64,000 nucleotides of DNA from an uncultured Campylobacter sp. (GCF_937996225.1 NZ_CALKTC010000009.1:4489-68488); one strand, 5' to 3'; positions 33,990-43,745 are shown, counted from the first letter of the stretch. Translations and numbers: made by a program. Notes: generated by a model not told the origin, from the sequence alone.

Positions 33990-36008
33990 ATGAATGTAAT
34001 ATATTGCGATTCTTTAGTTATTGGCGGCGGTTTGGCGGGCTTAAGAGCTGCGATCGCTACCGGAGAGAAGGGGCTTAGCACCATCGTTTTGAGCCTGATC
34101 CCTGTTAAGCGCTCACACTCTGCGGCAGCTCAAGGCGGCATGCAGGCATCGCTTGGAAATTCCAAGATGAGCGAGGGCGACAACGAGGACGTGCACTTTG
34201 CCGATACCGTAAAAGGTAGCGACTGGGGCTGTGATCAGGATGTCGCTAGGATGTTTGCGCAAACGGCGCCTAAAGCGATCCGCGAACTTGCGGGCTGGGG
34301 TGTTCCTTGGACCAGGATTACTAGAGGCGAGCGAAGCGCTATTATCAACGCTCAAAAGACCACGATCAGCGAAAAAGATGAGGTTCACGGACTTATTCAC
34401 AGCCGCGACTTCGGCGGTACGAAAAAATGGCGAACCTGCTATACCGCCGATGCTACGGGACATACGATGCTTTTTGCCGTTGCAAACGAAGCGCTAAAGC
34501 ATAACGTCGATATTCATGATAGAAAAGAAGCGATTGCGCTAATTCATGCAAATAACCGCTGCTATGGCGCAATCGTGCGGGATTTGGTTACCGGCGAGCT
34601 AATCGCATACGTCTCAAAGGGCACGTTGATCGCTACAGGCGGCTACGGCAGAGTGTATAAACACACTACAAACGCCGTCGTTTGCGAGGGTATCGGCGCA
34701 GCTATCGCGCTTGAGACCGGCGTCGCGCAGCTTGGAAATATGGAAGCGGTGCAGTTTCACCCGACCCCTATCGTTCCGAGCGGAATTTTGCTTACCGAGG
34801 GTTGCCGCGGCGACGGCGGAATTTTACGAGATGTGGACGGCTACCGCTTTATGCCGGATTATGAGCCCGAGAAAAAGGAACTTGCTAGCCGCGACGTCGT
34901 AAGTCGCCGCATAATGGAGCATATCCGCGCAGGCAAGGGGGTAAAGAGCCCTTACGGCGAGCATGTTTGGCTTGACATATCGATCCTTGGACGCGAGCAT
35001 ATCGAGAAAAATTTACGCGACGTACAAGAAATTTGCGAAATTTTCAACGGCATCGATCCTGCCGACACCGAGGTAATAACCGACGAGCAGGGCAGAAAGC
35101 GCGGTAAAGGTTGGGCTCCGATCCTTCCTATGCAGCATTACTCGATGGGCGGCATCAAAACAAAAGCTACGGGCGAGAGTCCAACGCTAGCTGGACTTTT
35201 CAGCGCCGGCGAGGCTGCGTGCTGGGATATGCACGGCTTTAACCGCTTGGGCGGAAATTCCGTCGCCGAAACCGTCGTCGCGGGAATGATCGTGGGCGAG
35301 TATTTTGCGGAGTATTGCCAAGGACACGACGTCGATATCAATACGCACGATATCGAAAAATTCGTAGATAAAGAGAAAAATTATATTAAGAGCCTGCTTG
35401 AAAAAGAGGGTAAATTTAACGTATTCGAGATCAAAAACAAGATGAAAGACGTTATGTGGGAGCACTGCGCGATCTTCCGCACCGGCGAGGGATTAGCCAA
35501 AGCCGTAAAAGAGCTTGAGGAGCTTTACAAGCAGTCCTTAGATGTCAAAGTAAGCAATAAAGAGCTTTTCGGAAATCCGGAGCTTGAGGAGGCTTACCGC
35601 GTACCGAAGATGCTAAAGCTCGCGCTTTGTATCGCCAAGGGTGCGCTTGATCGCACCGAAAGCCGCGGCGCGCACTTCCGCGAGGATTATCCGAAACGCG
35701 ACGATCTAAACTGGCTAAAACGAACGCTTGCGAGCTGGAAGGAGGGCGATACTATGCCTACTCTAAGCTACGAGCCGCTTGATATTATGAAGATGGAGAT
35801 GCCGCCTGCATTCCGCGGATACGGCGCCAAAGGCAATATCATCGAGCATCCGGACAGCGCCGTGCGCCAAAAAGAGGTCGATGAAATTCGCGAGAAAATG
35901 CAAGCCGAGGGCAAAGGCAGATATGAAATTCAAGAGGCATTGATGCATTATGAATTGCAGCCAAAATATAAAGCACCTAACGAAAGAGCAGGTATAGGAT
36001 ATGAGTAG
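33990..36008 (+). CDS. frdA: Fumarate reductase flavoprotein subunit
   Basis: 672 residues. Reduces fumarate to succinate as terminal electron acceptor in anaerobic or microaerobic respiration. Motifs: FAD-binding GGGLAGLRAAIATGEKG, HSAAAQGGMQAS with the His of the covalent FAD link, QFHPTPI, EGCRGDGGIL with active-site residues, HYSMGGI and RLGGNSVAETVVAG. GTTTAGA before the ATG is only a weak ribosome site, so coupling to frdC is likely. It overlaps frdB by 8 bases. Confidence 0.97.
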   Translation: MNVIYCDSLVIGGGLAGLRAAIATGEKGLSTIVLSLIPVKRSHSAAAQGGMQASLGNSKMSEGDNEDVHFADTVKGSDWGCDQDVARMFAQTAPKAIRELAGWGVPWTRITRGERSAIINAQKTTISEKDEVHGLIHSRDFGGTKKWRTCYTADATGHTMLFAVANEALKHNVDIHDRKEAIALIHANNRCYGAIVRDLVTGELIAYVSKGTLIATGGYGRVYKHTTNAVVCEGIGAAIALETGVAQLGNMEAVQFHPTPIVPSGILLTEGCRGDGGILRDVDGYRFMPDYEPEKKELASRDVVSRRIMEHIRAGKGVKSPYGEHVWLDISILGREHIEKNLRDVQEICEIFNGIDPADTEVITDEQGRKRGKGWAPILPMQHYSMGGIKTKATGESPTLAGLFSAGEAACWDMHGFNRLGGNSVAETVVAGMIVGEYFAEYCQGHDVDINTHDIEKFVDKEKNYIKSLLEKEGKFNVFEIKNKMKDVMWEHCAIFRTGEGLAKAVKELEELYKQSLDVKVSNKELFGNPELEEAYRVPKMLKLALCIAKGALDRTESRGAHFREDYPKRDDLNWLKRTLASWKEGDTMPTLSYEPLDIMKMEMPPAFRGYGAKGNIIEHPDSAVRQKEVDEIREKMQAEGKGRYEIQEALMHYELQPKYKAPNERAGIGYE

Positions 36009-36738
36009 AAAAATAACAATAAAGGCATTTAAGTATAATCCGCTAAGCAAAATTTCAAAGCCGCACTTCGCTACTTACGAGCTCGAAGAGACCGACGGAA
36101 TGACGCTGTTTATCGCGCTTAACGTGATTCGTGAGAAATTTGATCCCGAGCTAAGCTTCGACTTCGTTTGTCGCGCGGGTATCTGTGGTAGCTGCGGTAT
36201 GCTCGTAAACGGCAAGCCACAGCTTGCGTGCCGCACGCTTACTAAGGACTATCCGGACGGCGTGATCGAGCTTATGCCGCTTCCGGTTTTCAAGCTGCTA
36301 AAAGACCTTAGCGTCGATACCGGCAACTGGATGAACGCGATGAGCAAGCGCGTAGAGAGCTGGATCCACACCGACCACGAGACCGATATCTCCAAGCTTG
36401 AGGAGAAGGTCGAGCCTGAGGTCGCGCAGGAGGTTTTCGAGCTGGATCGTTGCATCGAGTGTGGCATCTGCGTGGCGAGCTGCGGTACCGCGATAATGCG
36501 AAAGGATTTCATCGGCGCCGTCGGTATCAACCGCGTGGCACGCTTTCAGATCGATGCGCTGGATAAACGCAGCGACGAGGATTTTTACGAGCTAATCGGC
36601 GATGATGACGGAGTATTCGGCTGTATGACGCTGCTAGGCTGCGAAGACCACTGCCCTAAGCACCTTCCGCTTCAAAGCAAAATCGCATATGTTCGCCGCA
36701 AGCTTGCCGCTCAGGGCAAATGCGGCTGCGGTAAATAA
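36001..36738 (+). CDS. frdB: Fumarate reductase iron-sulfur subunit
   Basis: 245 residues, electron relay between FrdC and FrdA. N-terminal [2Fe-2S] domain with CRAGICGSCGMLVNG and its later Cys (LACRTL); C-terminal domain with CIECGICVASC ([4Fe-4S]) and CMTLLGCEDHCPKHLP ([3Fe-4S] region). It starts inside the frdA end and ends directly at a strong terminator. Normal length, no insertion. Confidence 0.97.
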   Translation: MSRKITIKAFKYNPLSKISKPHFATYELEETDGMTLFIALNVIREKFDPELSFDFVCRAGICGSCGMLVNGKPQLACRTLTKDYPDGVIELMPLPVFKLLKDLSVDTGNWMNAMSKRVESWIHTDHETDISKLEEKVEPEVAQEVFELDRCIECGICVASCGTAIMRKDFIGAVGINRVARFQIDALDKRSDEDFYELIGDDDGVFGCMTLLGCEDHCPKHLPLQSKIAYVRRKLAAQGKCGCGK

Positions 36739-36768
36739 AATTTAAGCGGGTTCTTCCCGCTTAAATTT
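36738..36768 (+). terminator. Terminator of frdCAB
   Basis: AAATTTAAGCGGG (36738-36750) pairs perfectly with CCCGCTTAAATTT (36756-36768) around the loop TTCTT, overlapping the frdB stop codon. Both stem ends are AAATTT, a RAATTY site. Confidence 0.85.
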
Positions 36769-36914
36769 ATCTTCCAATTTTATAAATTTTACCTCGATAG
36801 ACAAATTCCAAAATGCTTGAGTCAGACAAGCGAAGTAGCTTTAAATTTAATACTATCCCAAGCGATAAAGAAGTAAAATACGAAATCGCTTAAGATCGCT
36901 AGCGAGGGATAAGG

Positions 36915-37049
36915 ATGAACGAAGCAAGGCTCGAAGAGCTAAAGAAAATTCTAAACGAACGGCGTCAAAATGTGGAGCAGAGCTCCGGGAATAGTTTTAA
37001 TCTTGAAAGCTTAAAATACCCAATTCAAATAAACGGAATCTGGAACTAA
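36915..37049 (+). pseudogene. Truncated 5' end of the duplicated membrane-protein gene
   Basis: A 44-codon frame that begins MNEARLEELKKILNERRQN, nearly the same as the start of the 37967 gene (MNEAKPKELKKILNERHQN), then leaves the homologous sequence and stops at TAA 37047-37049. In the intact copy the same leader is followed by an NS/NF-rich linker and a membrane domain. The membrane part matching this fragment is the next frame, from 37092. It is therefore probably the detached N-terminus of one broken gene, though a genuine small protein cannot be excluded. Confidence 0.6.
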
Positions 37050-37091
37050 AAAATTGTCTAGAATTTTAATGATAGAAATTCCAATATAAAT

Positions 37092-37790
37092 ATGAATACC
37101 CATTGTAAAAAAGAGTTAATAATAAAGGATTTTAGTGCCTTAATAGGTTTTTTCCAATTTTGTATATTAATATTGATCATAATACTTTCTCAAACAGGAA
37201 TATTGTCTAATTTTGGTATTGAAAAATTTTCCGAATCAGAAGATTCTTATTTTTTCATTATTTTGTGCACTATTATTCCATTTATTAGAATTATTGAGCG
37301 CGATAAACCATTTAATAGGCGCTTTATAATTTTTAACGAAAAATTTATTTCGGTAGAAGTCGAAGGAATAAAAATCTTCCGAATAAATCTAGATGAAATT
37401 ATTAAGATATCTAAAAATATGGATACTAGGACTTCTACACCAGAATATTTTCCAATTTCAAAAGAACTCTTCTATTTCTGTATATTTGCTACTATAATAA
37501 CAATGATCTTATTTGTTTTTAAAGACTTTATAGTTGTATTTATATTGTTGGCCACAATATTCATTCTTCCAAAGAATTTAATTTGTACTGTAATTGGCGG
37601 CTTGGAAGCAAACAAAATATATGATCGTTTGGCAATATATTCTAAAGATGGCATCATAATAAATATTTTTATAAATTCTAATAAAGATTATTCGGAATTA
37701 AAGAGATACTTTTTATTACATAAGAGTATTAATATAGATAATGTTAGAAAAGAATTTATGATATTTCACAAGGAGTCTAAACATAGATAA
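37092..37790 (+). CDS. Membrane protein, partner or remnant of a tandem paralogue
   Basis: 232 residues with four hydrophobic helices (about 15-35, 50-66, 128-150 and a close second to 165). The C-terminal block YSELKRYFLLHKSINIDNVRKEFMIF matches the end of the 37967 gene (YDEVREYFLQKNINIDYIKKDYTVF), so they are paralogues. Family unknown. The ATG has no good ribosome site and the expected soluble N-terminus is in the separate frame 36915-37049, so this may be the back half of a broken gene. The DNA is strikingly AT-rich compared with frdB upstream. Confidence 0.55.
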   Translation: MNTHCKKELIIKDFSALIGFFQFCILILIIILSQTGILSNFGIEKFSESEDSYFFIILCTIIPFIRIIERDKPFNRRFIIFNEKFISVEVEGIKIFRINLDEIIKISKNMDTRTSTPEYFPISKELFYFCIFATIITMILFVFKDFIVVFILLATIFILPKNLICTVIGGLEANKIYDRLAIYSKDGIIINIFINSNKDYSELKRYFLLHKSINIDNVRKEFMIFHKESKHR

Positions 37791-37966
37791 GAGAGAATTA
37801 AATGCGCAAATTGAGCTTGATCGCGCAGAAAAGAATTTTCAAAATTTAAAGATAGTGCTCTGCTATTTTGTAATATAATTGAAGCTAGGTTCAGTAAATT
37901 TAATATCCATCTAAGCTACAAAAGGCAAAATAGGCAAACTTTCGAAATCGCTAGCGAGGGATAAGG

Positions 37967-38941
37967 ATGAACGAAGCAAAGCCCAAAGAGTTAAAGAAAA
38001 TTCTAAATGAACGACATCAAAATTTAGAGCAAGGCTCGCAAGAAGATTTTAATGCTCAAAATTCTGATGCCTTAAATTTTGATACTTCAGAATCCGATAC
38101 CTCAAATTCAAATGCTTCAAATTTCAATGCCTCAGATTTAAATATTACAAATTCCAAGGCTTTAAATTCTAATGATCAAAATTCAGACGGTCTAAATTTA
38201 AACATGGAGCGCGATAGAAAATTTCAAAATTTAGATCCAAACAATGCTACTTTATTTAAAAATTCTAAGGCTAGAGACTACAACAAAGATCCGATAGTAA
38301 TCAAAAATTATGAAAAGTTTTTTGTTTATGCCCATCTTCTTGTATTTCTTCAGGTATCAGGTCTTCTAATATCTTTTATTTGGGATATTGTAGATTTTGG
38401 GCATATATATGTAGACGATTATTTAGAAGCCTGTATAATGATATTACTAATCTCCGTTATTACATATATCTTTACCGCGATACGCAATAAACGCGAAATA
38501 AGATTTACCGATCAATATATAGAATTTTTAGATAAAGGGGTCGTTAAAAGGCAGTGCAAGGTGGAAAAGGATAAATTATGCAAAAACTTTTCCACGCAAA
38601 ATTTTAGAACCCCATCTTTTATAGTGTTGGTTATATTTTGTGTCGGCTCGTTAGGTTTTTTCTTTGTATTTTTGCTTTGCATGTATGTGGCGAATATATT
38701 TATAAAATTCGTCGTGTATTTTTGCATAAATAAAGGCATAAAAGGATTTAAAATTTTTCCATTTATAAAAGTAGATGAGCCGTGGCATGGCGGATATTTA
38801 TATTATTCCGTTGTCGTATCGGCACACTACTATTTGATTTATTTGTATAGCAGTGAAATTTACGACGAAGTTAGAGAGTATTTTCTACAGAAAAATATAA
38901 ATATAGACTATATTAAAAAGGACTATACGGTTTTTATCTAG
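37967..38941 (+). CDS. Membrane protein with RAATTY-type linker; intact copy of the duplicated gene
   Basis: 324 residues. A charged N-terminus (1-22), then a linker at about 25-85 of repeated short units (SDALNF, SNASNF, NSDGLN) encoded by AAATTY hexamers, then about four transmembrane helices (near 115-135, 148-167, 216-240 and around 285) and a C-terminal YFLQKNINIDYIKKDY block. The linker would be cytoplasmic and unstructured. I do not recognise the family. Ribosome site GGGATAAGG before the ATG. Its upstream neighbour is a disrupted paralogue. Confidence 0.65.
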   Translation: MNEAKPKELKKILNERHQNLEQGSQEDFNAQNSDALNFDTSESDTSNSNASNFNASDLNITNSKALNSNDQNSDGLNLNMERDRKFQNLDPNNATLFKNSKARDYNKDPIVIKNYEKFFVYAHLLVFLQVSGLLISFIWDIVDFGHIYVDDYLEACIMILLISVITYIFTAIRNKREIRFTDQYIEFLDKGVVKRQCKVEKDKLCKNFSTQNFRTPSFIVLVIFCVGSLGFFFVFLLCMYVANIFIKFVVYFCINKGIKGFKIFPFIKVDEPWHGGYLYYSVVVSAHYYLIYLYSSEIYDEVREYFLQKNINIDYIKKDYTVFI

Positions 38942-39313
38942 GAGGATATGCGAAGGGGCGGTAAATTTAAAACTAAAATTTCAATATTTTTGGTAGCCAC
39001 CACTAAATTTCGTAGCGATACCGAGTGCAAATACGGCGTAATTTTAGCGCTAAATTTTATGCGTAGAAGCGCTTGTTGAAATTCTAACCGCCTGTCGCTG
39101 GAATAAAATTTCGTCGGTAGAATTTCGCCTCTGCGATATTTCTATGCGGAATTCTATCGGTAAAATTTCGAAGGTCAAATTTCGCGCCTAAACTCTCTTA
39201 AACCTCGCCCTGCGAATTCCGCCCAAGCGAAATTGCCTTGCGAAATTCCGCCCGTTTATATTCGGCTAAGCTCACACTCGGTAGTATTTGCCATTTTATT
39301 TGCGGGGGTCATT
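38942..39313. other. 370-base RAATTY-rich non-coding gap
   Basis: The hexamers AAATTT, AAATTC, GAATTT and GAATTC recur about every 20-25 bases on average by eye. An open frame from TTG 39233 runs into the ankyrin pseudogene but lacks a ribosome site before 39314. No other feature seen. Confidence 0.6.
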
Positions 39314-40751
39314 TTGAAAGAGATAAAATCCAAGCTCATCATAGCGTGTTTGGCTGTTTTAACGGGCGTATTGTGCCTGATCGCAGGCGGTGTGCTTATG
39401 GATAGATCCGAAACTAGACCCGCGCAAAATTCCACGGCGAGCCGCGCCGCAGCCTTCGGCAACTCCTCCGATCGGCCGCTAACGGATGAGGATCGCGCTG
39501 CACGAGCGAGGTGACTGCACGAAAGGCTGGGCGCCGAGTTAGATTTGGACGAGCGCGTAGTGCAGGGCGATGAGCGGATGGAGTATTTCCGAAAGCTTTT
39601 GTGCTCCAAGGACACTGCCCGCATTTTGGCATTTATGCGAGAGCAGCGCATTACTGCGGGCGATCCGCTGCATTTTGGCATAACGGCGATAATGTATTCT
39701 AGCTTTTACAACGATGCAAACACCACCGAGGAGCTGATCTATCACGGAGCGGATATCAACCGCACGGACGATTTTTCTCATTCGGCTCTAAGCTATGCTA
39801 TCGAAAATAACTCTACCGCCGCCGTGGAAGTTCTACTTAAGCACGGAGCTAGCTTTTCTAACGTTAAATATGTTCGTCCGTGGCTTACAGACCCTGGATA
39901 CGGTGACTCCTATTTGGTTGTTACTAGTGACGCACAGGTAAAGACATATTCCATAACGCCTAAAAGTGAAGGTACTAGTGCGGTATCCGATCCACTCTAT
40001 TACGCCGTAGCAGGCGGATTTTTGCAGATGACGGAGCTTATGCTCAGCAGCGGTGTAAGACCTGAGATTACCGCTTGGACGGACGATCATTGTATTGCTT
40101 TTACGCTCAAACACCGCAAAGATGAGCGGCAGCCGAACTGCTCCATCTATCAGATGCTGCCGCAACGATATGACGCGAGTATGCTAAATCTGCTACTTAA
40201 ATACGATTTGGCAGGACTTCCGGACGATGAGCGTATTCAAAAAAAAATACGATGACTGCCGTAAGGATTTGGATACGTTGAGGAAGTATAAGAAAATATA
40301 CCTAGAGCATATGGATGATTATTGTTACGATGAGATTATTTTAGATTGGACTTTATTAAACAGCTCTAGGTATGAGCTGCTTAGATATATGATGACGGAG
40401 CGCTCAAAGTATTCGGAAAATGATGTAATCAAGCTTAACAAAGGCTCGCTGCCCGATCTTAATAGATGCGGCTCGGTAACGCCGAATACGGCGCTACTTG
40501 GTATCTACGATACGCTTATAAAGCGCTATTCCGCGCTCTGCGGCGATGAGCTTAATGGCGCGAGTGGCTTTGATCTGGATAAATTTTTTAGATATTCGCA
40601 CTTAAAAGGCTTGGAATTTGATCTTAAAATAGAGTATGAGGGCAAGGTGATAAGAGTGGAGGAGTATGATAAAATTTTAAGGCGCGATGCGTCTAAGCAG
40701 CTAGAGCAAGCGGGATCCAAGACTGCAGATACCGCGTCCGCCAATGAGTAA
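39314..40751 (+). pseudogene. Membrane-anchored ankyrin-repeat gene broken by a stop and a frameshift
   Basis: Reading from TTG 39314 (GGGGG ribosome site) gives a basic start, a membrane helix (LIIACLAVLTGVLCLIAGGVL), a linker, and then an in-frame TGA at 39512-39514. The same frame continues past it without a break (LHERLGAELDLDERV) into two or three ankyrin-like repeats: TTEELIYHGADINRTDD, SAAVEVLLKHGAS-like and LQMTELMLSSGV. At a run of nine A (40239-40247) the frame ends 4 codons later, but removing one A joins it to the next frame (KYDDCRKDLDTLRK) which stays open to 40751. So one gene of about 475 codons seems to carry two lesions. The A tract could also be phase-variable. Product, if made, would be an inner-membrane ankyrin protein. 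Confidence 0.7.
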
Positions 40752-41021
40752 ATTCTATAAAATTTACAGACGCGATTATCGGCTTCGCGGTTGCTATGTA
40801 TCTTGCAAAACTCTATAAATTACGCCGATTTAAAATTTGCGTCGTTTTGCTTTGTAAAACGCATGGAATTTTGTCGCCATGACGCAAGCGGTTTGCAAAA
40901 TTCCGGCATGTATGTAAATTTTAAAAATTCCGAGAGTTGCGGCGCGTTAAATTATATAAATTTAGGCGTTAAAATTCTACTGATATAGACACCCGCGAAA
41001 TTCGCCGCTTAAAATTTCGCG

Positions 41022-41432
41022 CTACAAATTCTTAAATTCCATCTCCAGCTGCTTGCGCCAGTCTTGCAGCGAGCGCTCTGCGCCCGCGGCGTATTTTTCG
41101 ATAAGCGCGTCCGTTTTATTTAGAAACTCAAATAGCTTGCCCTCCCACACGGCGGGGTTTAGGTTGCTTTGATGCATCGTTTTGATATAGACTAACTCCT
41201 TGCTAAGAGCCTCGAGCTCGTCTAGATAACTCTCACGAGCCCCTTCTTCTCGCAGCTCTAGCCGCTTTAGATCTCGCAGTTTGTCCTCTAAAATATCGCA
41301 AAATTTCATATACCTTTGCGAGCTAAGCTCGGGATCTGCGGCGTCTGAGCGCGCGGAAGCCTTTTGGACCTGAAAATACACGAGCGCGCCCACCGCAAGG
41401 GCGACTGCGAACATCAAAGCGAAATTAGCCAT
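41022..41432 (-). CDS. Small membrane-anchored coiled-coil protein
   Basis: 136 residues: an N-terminal transmembrane helix (NFALMFAVALAVGALVYF) and a highly charged helical remainder rich in Leu, Glu and Arg with heptad-like spacing (LEDKLRDLKRLELREE, LDELEALSKEL), so likely a coiled coil. Family not recognised. It overlaps the 3' end of rarD by 8 bases and is surely co-transcribed with it. Role unknown. Confidence 0.65.
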   Translation of the reverse strand: MANFALMFAVALAVGALVYFQVQKASARSDAADPELSSQRYMKFCDILEDKLRDLKRLELREEGARESYLDELEALSKELVYIKTMHQSNLNPAVWEGKLFEFLNKTDALIEKYAAGAERSLQDWRKQLEMEFKNL

Positions 41433-42297
41433 TTTTTCTCCTTAAGCCGTCCAAGCCCACGACTGCGAGCCCGAACCAAATTAGCGAAAAGCTCAAAATT
41501 TTATAAGTCTCAAGCTCTTCGCCGTAAATAAACACCGCGATCAGCATGCTCATGCTAGGGCTGATGTATTGCATAAAGCCAATCGTGGATAGCGGCAGAT
41601 ACTGCGTGCTTGCGGCGAAGGTAAGCAGCGGCAAAATCGTAATCAGTCCGCTTGCAAACAGCAGCGCGCCGCTTACGTTAAAGCCGAAGGCGCCGCTTCC
41701 TTTTAGCGCGCAGTAGATCAGAAACGCAAGCGCGGGCAGCAGCATCAGTGCCGTCTCGCAAAACAGCCCCTCGAAGCTAGGCACTTTTACTTTTTTGCGT
41801 ATGAGCCCGTAAAATGCAAAGCTAAGCGGCAGCACGAGCGAGATTATGGGAAGCCTGCCTAGCGCGTAAATTTGCACGCCGATAGCCGCAAAGGCTAGCA
41901 GCAGAGAAAATTTAGCCGCCGCACTTAGCTGCTCGTGCAGAAACAAAGCGCCCAAAAGCACCGAAAATAGCGGATTTATAAAATACCCGAGGCTCGTTGC
42001 CAAAATTTGATCGGAATTTACTGCGTAGATATAAACTCCCCAGTTCGTGCTGATCAGTAGCCCCGTACAAAGCAGCGTGAGAGCGATTTTAGGGGTGCTA
42101 AGAAGCCGCGCGACGTTTTTTAGGCGGTGCGTAAAGCAGAGAAAAACGAGCAGCAGCACGAAGGACCAAACGACGCGATGCGCTAAAATTTGCACCGCGT
42201 TTACGTCCTTTATGAGCTTGAAAAATATCGGAAAAACGCCCCACATAACAAAGGTGGCAAGAGCAAGCATTAGCCCTTTAGTGCGGTTTTCTTCCAT
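41425..42297 (-). CDS. rarD: RarD, EamA-family transporter
   Basis: 290 residues, ten predicted transmembrane helices in two EamA halves. The start EENRTKGLMLALATFVMWGVFPIFFKL and the segments STNWGVYIYAVNS, GYFINPLFSVLLGALFLHE and YISPSMSMLIAVFIYGE are typical of RarD, named for chloramphenicol sensitivity in other bacteria; its natural substrate is not established. Translation is coupled to the coiled-coil gene downstream. It is divergent from the DAHP synthase gene. Confidence 0.9.
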   Translation of the reverse strand: MEENRTKGLMLALATFVMWGVFPIFFKLIKDVNAVQILAHRVVWSFVLLLVFLCFTHRLKNVARLLSTPKIALTLLCTGLLISTNWGVYIYAVNSDQILATSLGYFINPLFSVLLGALFLHEQLSAAAKFSLLLAFAAIGVQIYALGRLPIISLVLPLSFAFYGLIRKKVKVPSFEGLFCETALMLLPALAFLIYCALKGSGAFGFNVSGALLFASGLITILPLLTFAASTQYLPLSTIGFMQYISPSMSMLIAVFIYGEELETYKILSFSLIWFGLAVVGLDGLRRKNG

Positions 42298-42365
42298 AAA
42301 ATTCCTTCCAAATTGCCTAAAGGCGCTATTTTAAGATTTTTTGGGTTAATAAAAGCTTATTTGGG

Positions 42366-42371
42366 TATAAT
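42366..42371 (+). promoter_or_regulatory. Candidate -10 box of the DAHP synthase gene
   Basis: TATAAT preceded by TTGGG, 30 bases upstream of the ATG at 42402; AAGGAGG ribosome site at the usual distance. Confidence 0.6.
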
Positions 42372-42401
42372 CGCGGGATTTACGAAATTTAAGGAGGGGC
42401 T

Positions 42402-43745
42402 ATGAGCTGGAGTAGGACGTCGTGGAAAGATTATAAAATTTTACAGCAGCCGATTTATCAGGATGAAAGTGCGGTGCAGGCCGCTAAAGAGCGCCTTTAC
42501 AAGCTGCCGCCGTTAATTTTTGCGGGCGAGGTTCGCAACCTAAAAGCCGAGCTTGCGCGCGCTAGCGAGGGCAAGTCGTTTTTGCTTCAAGGCGGCGATT
42601 GCGCTGAGAGCTTTAATGATTTTAGCGCGAATAATATCCGCGATATGTTTAAAGTAATGCTTCAGATGGCGATCATTCTTACCTTCGCAGCGGGCTGTCC
42701 CGTCGTTAAGGTAGGTCGTATCGCAGGGCAGTTCGCAAAGCCGCGCAGCAGCGACTTTGAGGAAGCGGGCGGCGTGAGCTTGCCTAGCTACCGCGGCGAC
42801 ATAATCAACGGATTTGAGTTTAACGAAGCAGCGCGCAAGCCGGATCCTGCGCGCATGATCGAGGCGTATCATCAAAGCGCTTCGACGCTGAATCTGCTGC
42901 GCGCCTTTTCTCGCGGCGGTCTTGCGAACCTGCACGAGGTGCATAAGTGGAATTTGGGCTTTTTGAAAAAGGGCGAGCTGGAGGCTAAATTTAACGAGCT
43001 GAGCGATGAAATTTCGCGCACGCTTAAATTTATGGAGGCGTGCGGGCTGAGCGCCGCTAACTCTCCGAGCCTTGCCGAGACGGTGCTTTACACCTCGCAT
43101 GAGGCGCTTCTGCTGCACTATGAGGAGTGTCTGACGCGCATCGACAGCACCAGCGGCGATTGGTACGACTGCTCGGCGCACATGCTTTGGATCGGCGAGC
43201 GCACGCGCGGCGCGGACGATGCGCACGTGCATTTTTTAAGCGGTATCAAAAACCCTCTCGGCGTCAAGATCGGCCCGAGCGGCACCGCGGATGAAATTTT
43301 GCGCCTTTGCGACAAGCTCAATCCGCAAAACGAAGCAGGCAGGCTAAACGTCATCATCCGCATGGGCGCGGATAAGATCGGCGCGCGGCTGCCGCAAATT
43401 TTACGCGAGCTAAAGCGCGAGGGCAGAGCGATCCTATACAGCATAGACCCGATGCACGGCAACACCGTCAAGACCGCGAACGGCTACAAAACGCGCGAGT
43501 TTTCTAAAATTTTAAGCGAGGTTCAGAGCTTTTTCGAGATCCATGCTGCGGAGGGCACGCATGCAGGCGGCATCCATCTTGAGATGACCGGTCAAAACGT
43601 CACAGAGTGCACGGGCGGCTCGTTTAACGTAACGCAAGAGACGCTAAAACAGCGCTACGAAACGCAGTGCGATCCGCGTCTAAACGCAGATCAGGCGCTA
43701 GAGCTTGCGTTTTTGCTCGCCGATAATCTAAAAAAGGCGGAGTAG
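42402..43745 (+). CDS. Class II (plant-type) DAHP synthase
   Basis: First step of the shikimate pathway: phosphoenolpyruvate plus erythrose 4-phosphate to DAHP. 447 residues, typical of class II enzymes. Motifs: LLQGGDCAESF with the metal-binding Cys, GRIAGQFAKPRS, SLPSYRGDIING, SRGGLANLHEVH, HFLSGIKNPLGVKIGPS, DPMHGNT with active-site His and AGGIHLEMTGQNVTEC. Feedback control cannot be read from sequence. Strong AAGGAGG site. It is a single transcription unit, followed by a long non-coding gap. Confidence 0.96.
   Translation: MSWSRTSWKDYKILQQPIYQDESAVQAAKERLYKLPPLIFAGEVRNLKAELARASEGKSFLLQGGDCAESFNDFSANNIRDMFKVMLQMAIILTFAAGCPVVKVGRIAGQFAKPRSSDFEEAGGVSLPSYRGDIINGFEFNEAARKPDPARMIEAYHQSASTLNLLRAFSRGGLANLHEVHKWNLGFLKKGELEAKFNELSDEISRTLKFMEACGLSAANSPSLAETVLYTSHEALLLHYEECLTRIDSTSGDWYDCSAHMLWIGERTRGADDAHVHFLSGIKNPLGVKIGPSGTADEILRLCDKLNPQNEAGRLNVIIRMGADKIGARLPQILRELKREGRAILYSIDPMHGNTVKTANGYKTREFSKILSEVQSFFEIHAAEGTHAGGIHLEMTGQNVTECTGGSFNVTQETLKQRYETQCDPRLNADQALELAFLLADNLKKAE

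Larger units (their letters stand above)
36895..37979 (+). repeat. 33-bp perfect direct repeat over two gene starts
   Basis: Positions 36895-36927 and 37947-37979 are identical; each includes the ribosome site GGGATAAGGATG and the first codons MNEA. Similarity continues for about 40 more bases with mismatches, then the copies differ. The repeat marks a duplication of the start of one gene family, unit about 1.05 kb. Confidence 0.85.

Noticed and set aside
39512..39514. TGA in the ankyrin gene as a selenocysteine codon
   Set aside because: No selenoprotein-like context and no SECIS-type hairpin seen immediately downstream; simple nonsense mutation is more likely.
40239..40247. Programmed ribosomal frameshift at the A9 run
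   Set aside because: Joining the frames needs a +1 shift, whereas A-run slippage is normally -1, and no stimulatory structure is evident. Indel or phase variation preferred.
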